Below the pieces are notes generated by a model. The model was not told where the DNA came from. It searched no databases and was given only the letters and a program-made list of their open reading frames with translations. A DNA stretch of 7,686 nt from Rhodospirillales bacterium (GTDB taxonomy: Bacteria > Pseudomonadota > Alphaproteobacteria > Rhodospirillales > Casp-alpha2), in NCBI GenBank assembly GCA_018664265.1, contig JABJOR010000285.1, positions 1 to 7,686 on the forward strand, written 5' to 3'. Below are positions 1-4,452 of this stretch, in pieces (within the stretch, counting starts at the first letter, position 1; each line of letters opens with the position of its first letter). The translations under genes were made by a program, and so were the position numbers.

Positions 1-98
1 CCCATGACGCCGAAAATAAGCACCAGGCCAACGGCAAACAAAGCAAAAAAGCCGCCCTGGATTAATCCGTTAACTATGGAAAGGAGAAAGAGCTCCAT
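1..98 (-). CDS. LivH-type ABC permease, N-terminal fragment (cut by window edge)
   Basis: Only the first 32 codons are visible; the gene runs off the left edge. The translation begins MELFLLSIVNGLIQGG and continues FFALFAVGLVLIFGVM. This is one hydrophobic segment with the NGL..G..(Y/F)AL...GL.LIFGVM pattern typical of the start of LivH-family inner-membrane permeases of branched-chain amino acid/amide/urea-type ABC importers. Such a subunit would form half of the membrane channel that accepts ligand from a periplasmic binding protein. It lies on the same strand as SBP1 and downstream of it, so SBP1 probably supplies its substrate. The ATG at 96-98 has only a weak ribosome binding site (an AGGG-like stretch about ten bases upstream). 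UrtB-type permeases often carry an extra periplasmic N-terminal part before this segment, which is not seen here, so a LivH-like permease is more likely. The ligand cannot be told from this fragment. Confidence 0.85.
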   Translation of the reverse strand, partial: MELFLLSIVNGLIQGGFFALFAVGLVLIFGVM

Positions 99-238
99 CT
101 AAATACCCTAATTTCATAAATGTTGAAAATTTTGCTGTCACTACTAAAACATGCAACTGATCGTGAAGATAGCCTTAATACTGAATTTATCTGATTATAG
201 CCTTCTTGGCTTTTTTTCTCATGAGATAGATTCATTTC

Positions 239-279
239 CGCTGTGGCAATAACTGCGAATATCGCACCCTACCACAGCG
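239..279 (-). other. Intergenic hairpin between SBP1 and permease genes
   Basis: Perfect 8-bp arms CGCTGTGG (239-246) and CCACAGCG (272-279) enclose a second perfect dyad TGCGA-ata-TCGCA (254-266), so the transcript could fold into an outer stem topped by a smaller hairpin. It lies 55 nt past the SBP1 stop codon and 141 nt before the permease start, on the transcript expected to link them. No T-run follows it on the minus strand, so a simple intrinsic terminator is unlikely. In other binding-protein operons such as malE-malF, an intergenic hairpin protects the abundant binding-protein mRNA and lowers expression of membrane subunits, and the same role is possible here. The rest of the 99-333 gap shows no gene and no convincing promoter. 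Confidence 0.5.
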
Positions 280-333
280 AAAAATCATCTTGATCAATCA
301 AACCAGAATTATGGTTTAACTTTCAATCTCCTT

Positions 334-1602
334 TTAAGACACAACCCTTAGGCCATGAGACTTCATGTACTTGGCAAGTACACCGGAGTGTTGGTCAAGC
401 CAGGCAGTAACACTTCCATACTCCTGGATACGCGCCTTGCCATCTTCGATAACAACAACAGGCCAGTTTCCAACAATAACGCTGTTACGTCCCCAGAGCT
501 CTTTACCCCACCAGCGGCCACCGCCAAAGACGAAGCTTGGATTATTTTCTCTTTTCAAAGCGCGCAGCACTTCCGTTGAGTCGATACTACCAGCTGCTTT
601 TGCGCCTTCAATCCAGTTATACAGATTTGCAGGGTATTCCCATGCAACAGCAGACCAGTCATTCGGATGTGCGCTTCTGAACTTGGCGTCAAACCCATTT
701 GGATCAGGGAAATTAACATTCTCATCATTAAGACGAGGATCATCAAAATCAGGGAACTGGTAGATAGTACCATTGACAAAATCTTTACTCGTCTTGGCAA
801 TGATTTCATCATAGTAATCAAGTGTGCAGGAAATAATCTTGCCCTTGTAACCTTGATGATAGAGCTGTTCCATTATTGGCGTTACGTAGAAGCTGGTTGC
901 CATGCAAACAACATCCGGATTTTTAGCCAGCACAGAGCTAACAATTGGTGCAAAATCTGTAACATCAAAACCATGCAGGTTAACATCAACAACATCAATA
1001 CCGGCAACTTCAAACGCAGCCTGATATGTTGCAGCGGACTGCAATCCATATTCGGCATCGTTATTCGTTATAATCGCTGCTGTCTTAACGTCCGGATGAT
1101 TTTTCGCCATCCACTCAACGCCTGTGACATTATAAAGTGGGTGAGATTCACTAGTTGCAATCAAATATTCTGAATCTGGCTCAAGATCACTACACAGTAA
1201 TGTTGTCGTCAGAACCTTTTTACGATTGCCCCATGGCATAACGGCACCGACAGTCGAGCCACCAAGCATCATAACGAAATTCACTTCATCTTCGGCAACC
1301 ATCTTTTTATAACCCTGGATGGCCTTCTCAATATCATAGCCGTGGTCATAATGGATGATTTCAATGGCGTAATTAACACCACCAATATCAACACCACCAG
1401 CGGCATTAATATCATCTGCAACAATTTGGCAACCATACATGCCAGGCAGACCCCAAGGGGCATAGTCACCTGTCATCGGGATATTCATACCCACTTTAAT
1501 TGTTTCCTGCCCTGCAGCAAAAACACGTGTTGGCAAACCGGAACTGGCGACAAGTGTGCCTGCTGCCGTTGCTTTAACAAAATCTCTTCTTGATAATCCC
1601 AT
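334..1602 (-). CDS. SBP1: Tat-exported ABC substrate-binding protein, branched-chain amino acid/amide type
   Basis: This 422-residue protein is a periplasmic receptor of the type I binding-protein fold (Peripla_BP_6, LivJ-like) that would deliver a small solute to a LivH/LivM-type ABC importer. The N-terminus has a textbook Tat signal: SRRDFVK at 4-10, a short hydrophobic stretch to about 22, and a VFA cleavage site near residue 29. The mature part opens with IKVGMNIPMTG, the usual first strand of this fold. Family landmarks follow: MMLGG in the first lobe, HPLYNVTGVEW, YQFPDFDDP, and a C-terminal RWWGKELWG plus NWPVVVIEDGKARI. The ATG is preceded by GGGAG (1609-1613) at good spacing. It is a close paralogue of SBP2, sharing most of these blocks. 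The permease fragment downstream on the same strand supports an operon. The start lies about 430 nt from the divergent GntR gene, its likely regulator. The ligand is unknown; amino acids, amides, urea and related acids are all possible. Confidence 0.9.
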   Translation of the reverse strand: MGLSRRDFVKATAAGTLVASSGLPTRVFAAGQETIKVGMNIPMTGDYAPWGLPGMYGCQIVADDINAAGGVDIGGVNYAIEIIHYDHGYDIEKAIQGYKKMVAEDEVNFVMMLGGSTVGAVMPWGNRKKVLTTTLLCSDLEPDSEYLIATSESHPLYNVTGVEWMAKNHPDVKTAAIITNNDAEYGLQSAATYQAAFEVAGIDVVDVNLHGFDVTDFAPIVSSVLAKNPDVVCMATSFYVTPIMEQLYHQGYKGKIISCTLDYYDEIIAKTSKDFVNGTIYQFPDFDDPRLNDENVNFPDPNGFDAKFRSAHPNDWSAVAWEYPANLYNWIEGAKAAGSIDSTEVLRALKRENNPSFVFGGGRWWGKELWGRNSVIVGNWPVVVIEDGKARIQEYGSVTAWLDQHSGVLAKYMKSHGLRVVS

Positions 1603-1621
1603 AACGTTCTCCCTGTATTGT

Positions 1622-1639
1622 TTTTAGAACTTTTAGAAC
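1622..1639. repeat. Perfect 9-bp tandem repeat in the SBP1 leader
   Basis: TTTTAGAAC occurs twice in immediate succession (1622-1630 and 1631-1639), about 10 nt upstream of the SBP1 ribosome binding site, in the presumed untranslated leader. It could be simple slippage or a binding site; nothing in the sequence decides. Confidence 0.6.
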
Positions 1640-1757
1640 AAACACTATAATCAATGTCTTGAATAATCAGAACCGACGCCTGTTTGAGCTCAGACACCTT
1701 GTTAATAACATCTCAAAACATACCAGATAAAACCAAATTATGATCAATTTCATCCGA

Positions 1758-1779
1758 ATTGGAACCTGATAGTACCAAT
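1758..1779. promoter_or_regulatory. 22-bp imperfect inverted repeat, candidate GntR operator
   Basis: ATTGGAAC (1758-1765) and GTACCAAT (1772-1779) are inverted copies with one mismatch in eight, separated by six bases. Its length and symmetry suit a dimeric winged-helix regulator, although the central spacing differs from the classic TNGTNNNACNA sites of FadR-type proteins. It lies about 156 nt upstream of the SBP1 start codon and its right arm overlaps the shared block at 1774-1792. Assignment to the adjacent GntR protein rests on position only. Confidence 0.5.
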
Positions 1780-1792
1780 ATCTATTCCGTTT
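1774..1792 (-). promoter_or_regulatory. 19-bp block shared with the SBP2 upstream region
   Basis: On the plus strand this reads ACCAATATC-T-ATTCCGT-T-T. The same block with G at the two variable positions occurs at 4136-4154, giving 17 of 19 identical bases. Both copies lie upstream of paralogous genes and in the same orientation to them, but here the block is 172 nt from the start codon while the other is 7 nt away. It may be a conserved operator/activator site or a remnant of the duplication that produced the two genes. Confidence 0.55.
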
Positions 1793-1801
1793 GTAAACAA
1801 A
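1790..1801. promoter_or_regulatory. TTTGT-AA-ACAAA inverted repeat containing TTTGTAAA
   Basis: This is a perfect 5-2-5 dyad. Its first eight bases, TTTGTAAA, match the repeated element in front of the ScfR gene (6121-6145) and differ by one base from TTTGCAAA, the motif I recall for ScfR-family regulators (PccR, RamB). It directly adjoins the shared block, so two regulators could meet here. The functional assignment is inferred. Confidence 0.4.
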
Positions 1802-1841
1802 TCGCAAAAAATATTGACAATTTTTCTTATTTTTTTGTCGA

Positions 1842-1854
1842 AGTTAACCTAACT
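1842..1854. promoter_or_regulatory. AGTTA-ACC-TAACT inverted repeat
   Basis: This is a perfect 5-3-5 dyad near the middle of the divergent region. Its 13-bp size and three-base centre resemble the geometry of FadR-type GntR operators, although the bases do not match the usual GT...AC core. It is a candidate site only. Confidence 0.3.
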
Positions 1855-1907
1855 ATCTGAATTTAAAGAATTATATATCTACCCGAGATAGCAAAGAAAA
1901 CACGCTC

Positions 1908-1931
1908 TTGGTAATATTGGTTGATTTTGGT
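1908..1931 (+). repeat. Three phased TTGGT direct repeats
   Basis: TTGGT occurs at 1908-1912, 1917-1921 and 1927-1931, spaced 9 and 10 bases apart, roughly one helical turn, so all three face the same side of the DNA. The middle copy sits within ATATTGGT (1914-1921), the same eight bases found in the shared block before SBP1 and SBP2. It lies about 105-130 nt upstream of the GntR start and could bind an activator or the GntR protein itself. Confidence 0.4.
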
Positions 1932-1969
1932 TGGACTTTTCATTGCTCTTCAAGTATCCTTCATGGGGT

Positions 1970-1988
1970 ATGGTTCTAGTTAGACCAT
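1970..1988. promoter_or_regulatory. ATGGT-N9-ACCAT inverted repeat upstream of the GntR gene
   Basis: Perfect 5-bp arms (1970-1974 and 1984-1988) are separated by nine bases and centred about 58 nt before the GTG start. A candidate -10 (GATAAT, 2003-2008) would place this dyad over the -35 region, a typical position for autorepression. The arms resemble ATTGG...CCAAT of the 1758-1779 dyad, though the spacing between the GG and CC cores differs by one base. Confidence 0.4.
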
Positions 1989-2036
1989 TTTTATATTATG
2001 CTGATAATCACTTAATGATCTGAGGAGCAGTATTTC

Positions 2037-2804
2037 GTGTCAAAGGCTAAAATTGGTGAAACTGTCCCACCATGGGAAACAGGGGAACACATGCAACAGC
2101 TTGTTACGCAGGCTGTTAAGACATTAGCGAATGAAATATTTGAACGAGTTATTTCATCGACCTATTCTTTTGGGACAAGGTTGCCTGCCGAGCGCTATAT
2201 TGCAGAAGAGTTTAATTTATCCAGAAACACTGTGCGTCAGGCACTGGATCTGTTAGAGAGCCACAATATCATCTCAAGACGCCCAGGCAGCGGCAGTTTT
2301 GTTATTTACAGAATCCCTCAATCATCGGCAGCACACCCTCAGGTAAGCGAAGAATTTCTGGATGATAATCTTGCCGAAATTACGAGTCCGCTGGAGCTGA
2401 ATGTAGCCAGAAGCATCTTCGAGCCTGAAATAGTCCGCCTTGCCACCATCAATATGACGGTGCGTGATTTTGCAATTTTGGAAACAGCACTTTTAAATCT
2501 TGAAAAGGTTACCACCAACGCAAAGGATTTTGCCTATTGGGATGAACAATTCCATATGGCGATTGCTGCTGGAACACACAATCCATTGCTTATTGCTATC
2601 AATAACCTGATTAGTCACGTCAGACGACATGCTCATTGGTCAATCAGCAAAGACCTTACACTCTCACCAAACAGAATTCATACTTATCAGAATATGCACA
2701 GGTCCATATACGAAGCTTTGGTAGCACGTGATATTGAAGCCGTTGTCGAATTCACCAAGTTGCATATGACCGAAGTCCAGCGAGACTTGATGCACGATAC
2801 CTGA
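2037..2804 (+). CDS. GntR/FadR-family transcriptional regulator (FCD domain)
   Basis: This is a 255-residue one-component regulator. A winged helix-turn-helix covers about 25-92, with RLPAERYIAEEFNLSRNTVRQAL as the helix-turn-helix and the wing RRPGSGSFV. A helical FCD ligand domain covers about 118-250. The FCD metal-site pattern appears complete: D169-x3-H173, H221 and H243, with the last two 22 residues apart as in metal-binding members. Such domains hold a metal ion that coordinates a small carboxylate or amino-acid-like effector. The start is GTG at 2037, supported by AGGAG at 2023-2027. It is divergent from SBP1 and convergent with SBP2, so it sits between the two paralogous binding proteins it probably controls, and it is likely autoregulated through the dyads upstream. 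Length is normal for FadR-type proteins. Family assignment is secure; the effector is unknown. Confidence 0.92.
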   Translation: MSKAKIGETVPPWETGEHMQQLVTQAVKTLANEIFERVISSTYSFGTRLPAERYIAEEFNLSRNTVRQALDLLESHNIISRRPGSGSFVIYRIPQSSAAHPQVSEEFLDDNLAEITSPLELNVARSIFEPEIVRLATINMTVRDFAILETALLNLEKVTTNAKDFAYWDEQFHMAIAAGTHNPLLIAINNLISHVRRHAHWSISKDLTLSPNRIHTYQNMHRSIYEALVARDIEAVVEFTKLHMTEVQRDLMHDT

Positions 2805-2829
2805 TCAATGATACGTGATTAAAGAATTT

Positions 2830-2850
2830 GGTTAATTAAACCTATTAACC
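2830..2850. terminator. Possible bidirectional terminator hairpin between convergent genes
   Basis: GGTTAAT (2830-2836) and ATTAACC (2844-2850) are perfect 7-bp arms around a 7-base loop, in the 40-nt gap between the GntR and SBP2 stop codons; the right arm includes the SBP2 stop. The stem is AT-rich and lacks a clean T-run on either side, so it would be a weak intrinsic terminator at best. Its position where two genes converge is the main support. Confidence 0.4.
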
Positions 2851-4128
2851 GGTTTCCCCCAAGGAAGATTTGTCTTTTTGGTCCCACATCTGGCCAAGGT
2901 CACGCATATGCTTGACCATCTTGGCGCCATGTTTATCCCACCAGGAGGTTACGGATTTGAATGCCTCTATTCGAGCCTTACCATCCCTGATAACCACCAC
3001 GGGCCAATCCCCGACCAGGGCGTTATCAATACCAAAGAGCTCTTTCCCCCACCAGCGAGCTTCACCAAAAGCATGACTGGCAATCCCGCCTGCCTTCATG
3101 GCAGCCAGTGCTGATAACGGCTCGACTGTTCCGGCTCTCTCGACAGCTTCCTTCCACAAATCAAGAATAGAAACGTATTCCCACGACACAGCTGTCCACA
3201 TGCCAGGATAGCGGCGATTGAATTCTTCGAAGAATTCATTCGGGTTTTTGAGATTAACTCTGGTGTCATTGAGGGCGGGATCATCGAAATCCGGAAACTG
3301 GAAGACAAAGCCTTCCATGAATTCCTTGCTTGTCTGGTCAATAAGTTGCTGGTAGTTGTCACACGTACACGACACAATTTGGCCTTTAAATCCCTGACGA
3401 TAGGCTTCAATAGTCAGAGCATGAACAAATGGCTCATACGCCGTATCCCAACACAAAATATCCGGATTTGTGCTGAGCATATCCGTAATTATTGGCTTAA
3501 AATCAGATGTTGTTACAGGAAAGAATATTTCCCGAACCACATCAATGTCTGCGACTTCAAATGCAGCTCGATACGTTGCAATCGATGGCACACCCAAAGA
3601 ATCATCCTGTGCACACATGGCAACTGTTTTCAGCTCTGGATATGTTTCCTTTATCCATTCGACAGCCGTAACGTTATAGATCGGGTGCACTTCACAAGGT
3701 GCAATAATATAGGGTGTATTCGGAGACAAATCACTGGGCAGCAACGTTGAAACAAGCATCTTGCGACGATTAATGACTTCCTGAACAGCCGGGACAAGAG
3801 TATCACCGCCCAGCATCATGATGAATTGCACATCGTCTTCTGTAATAAGTTTTCGTAACCCTTTTAAAGCCTTATCAGGGTCATACTCATTATCGTACTG
3901 TACGATATCTATCTTACATCGCTCGTTTCCAACTTTAATCCCGCCATGAGAATTAACCCAGTCTGCCCAGATCAAACATCCATTGAGTCCAGGCTCTCCC
4001 CATGCTGCAACATTTCCGCTAAGCGGAGCAAGGAACCCGACTTTAATAACCTTGGATGCCCCCAATCCCATTCGCGGCATGGTAGCCGATACAGATAGGT
4101 TTACAGCATTTCCGTACGTTCTACTCAT
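2845..4128 (-). CDS. SBP2: signal-less paralogue of SBP1, ABC substrate-binding protein fold
   Basis: This 427-residue protein has the type I periplasmic binding fold and aligns with SBP1 through nearly its whole length. Shared blocks include IKVG at 28, MMLGG, HPIYNVTAVEW, FQFPDFDDP, RWWGKELFG and WPVVVIRDGKARI. The N-terminus is odd. The 27 residues before the first strand (MSRTYGNAVNLSVSATMPRM and then GLGASKV) contain no twin arginine and no convincing hydrophobic core. A TGA in frame two codons upstream (4132-4134) means no longer N-terminus is possible. There is also no clear Shine-Dalgarno: the 19-bp shared block occupies that place. Internal ATGs at codons 17 and 20 have no better ribosome binding site. 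It may be a cytoplasmic binding protein used as a sensor (AmiC of Pseudomonas is an established example of the fold in that role), a protein with an atypical signal, or a decaying duplicate. The body reads intact, with no frameshift. It follows the ScfR gene on the same strand and converges with the GntR gene. Confidence 0.85.
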   Translation of the reverse strand: MSRTYGNAVNLSVSATMPRMGLGASKVIKVGFLAPLSGNVAAWGEPGLNGCLIWADWVNSHGGIKVGNERCKIDIVQYDNEYDPDKALKGLRKLITEDDVQFIMMLGGDTLVPAVQEVINRRKMLVSTLLPSDLSPNTPYIIAPCEVHPIYNVTAVEWIKETYPELKTVAMCAQDDSLGVPSIATYRAAFEVADIDVVREIFFPVTTSDFKPIITDMLSTNPDILCWDTAYEPFVHALTIEAYRQGFKGQIVSCTCDNYQQLIDQTSKEFMEGFVFQFPDFDDPALNDTRVNLKNPNEFFEEFNRRYPGMWTAVSWEYVSILDLWKEAVERAGTVEPLSALAAMKAGGIASHAFGEARWWGKELFGIDNALVGDWPVVVIRDGKARIEAFKSVTSWWDKHGAKMVKHMRDLGQMWDQKDKSSLGETG

Positions 4129-4135
4129 AAATCAA

Positions 4136-4154
4136 ACCAATATCGATTCCGTGT
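4136..4154 (-). promoter_or_regulatory. 19-bp block shared with the SBP1 upstream region, abutting the SBP2 start
   Basis: This block, plus strand ACCAATATC-G-ATTCCGT-G-T, matches 1774-1792 at 17 of 19 positions. It ends 7 nt before the SBP2 ATG and so covers the place where a ribosome binding site would sit. A regulator bound here would block transcript initiation or elongation directly. Alternatively, a deletion in the SBP2 leader may have brought the old operator next to the coding region. Confidence 0.55.
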
Positions 4155-4269
4155 ATCAAAAATAGACAAAGAGCTGCGTATTCCAGCGATAGCTTATACA
4201 TTCATATGTAATCACACGAACCACCATAATAGGGCATTACTTCGGAGGTGGCTGAAAACATTGTGTCCA

Positions 4270-4279
4270 GTTCATGAAC
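4270..4279. promoter_or_regulatory. GTTCATGAAC perfect palindrome
   Basis: This is a perfect 10-bp palindrome about 140 nt upstream of SBP2. It could be a regulator half-site pair, but 10-bp palindromes also occur by chance and no second copy was seen. Confidence 0.25.
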
Positions 4280-4405
4280 ATTTTGCTCTTCAAATGAATA
4301 GAGCCTATTTAACCCAATTCCAACCATTTTTATCAATAATGTAGATTTAATGTGCTTTATCAATAAATTATCTGTAATTTTTATGCTGATTTAGGAAGAA
4401 ATCGC

Positions 4406-4422
4406 CCACTCCCTTAAAGTGG
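4406..4422 (-). terminator. Candidate terminator hairpin after the ScfR gene
   Basis: CCACT and AGTGG (4406-4410 and 4418-4422) form a 5-bp stem with a 7-base loop, 30 nt beyond the ScfR stop. On the minus strand it is followed by GCGATTTCTT, a weak T-rich tail. The stem is short, so this is only a possible terminator. Confidence 0.3.
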
Positions 4423-4452
4423 TCAGGCAATAATATTAACAGCCTCGAAGAT

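Larger units (their letters stand above)
1603..2036. promoter_or_regulatory. Divergent control region between SBP1 and the GntR regulator
   Basis: This 434-nt gene-free stretch separates the start codons of SBP1 (minus) and the GntR gene (plus) and must hold both promoters. It is AT-rich and contains, in order, a 9-bp tandem repeat, four separate inverted repeats, a block shared with the SBP2 upstream region, and three phased TTGGT repeats. These are listed individually. Promoter calls are weak. On the minus strand TATAGT (plus 1644-1649) is a fair -10 for SBP1 but has a poor -35. On the plus strand GATAAT (2003-2008) is a fair -10 for the GntR gene, and its -35 region would coincide with the 1970-1988 dyad. 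No coding potential is seen. Confidence 0.7.
4129..4452. other. Gene-free stretch between ScfR and SBP2
   Basis: This 324-nt stretch has no coding signal. It holds the end of the ScfR transcript (candidate terminator 4406-4422), a 10-bp palindrome (4270-4279), two looser dyads (TACAT-tcat-ATGTA at 4197-4210; CCACC at 4221-4225 with GGTGG at 4247-4251), and the 19-bp shared block just before the SBP2 start. The SBP2 promoter should lie here, but I could not find a -35/-10 pair with good spacing; TATAAG (minus strand, plus 4190-4195) is the best lone -10. Confidence 0.5.

Noticed and set aside
199..217. AGCC-ttctt-GGCT followed by a T-run, a plus-strand terminator shape
   Set aside because: The stem is only 4 bp and no plus-strand gene lies upstream in the window.
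667..1173. Plus-strand open frame of 168 codons inside SBP1
   Set aside because: It is antisense to SBP1, whose frame matches a known fold throughout; the composition looks random and there is no ribosome binding site.
1381..1388. Extra ACCAATAT copy
   Set aside because: It falls inside SBP1 coding sequence (codons for Asp-Ile-Gly), so it is probably a chance match rather than a regulatory site.
1814..1819. Perfect TTGACA on the plus strand as a GntR promoter -35
   Set aside because: No acceptable -10 is found 16-18 bases downstream, and the site is over 200 nt from the start codon.
4048..4128. Possible frameshift hiding a signal peptide at the SBP2 start
   Set aside because: The other two minus-strand frames meet stops within a few codons, and the upstream ATGs lead to short peptides without RR or a hydrophobic core.
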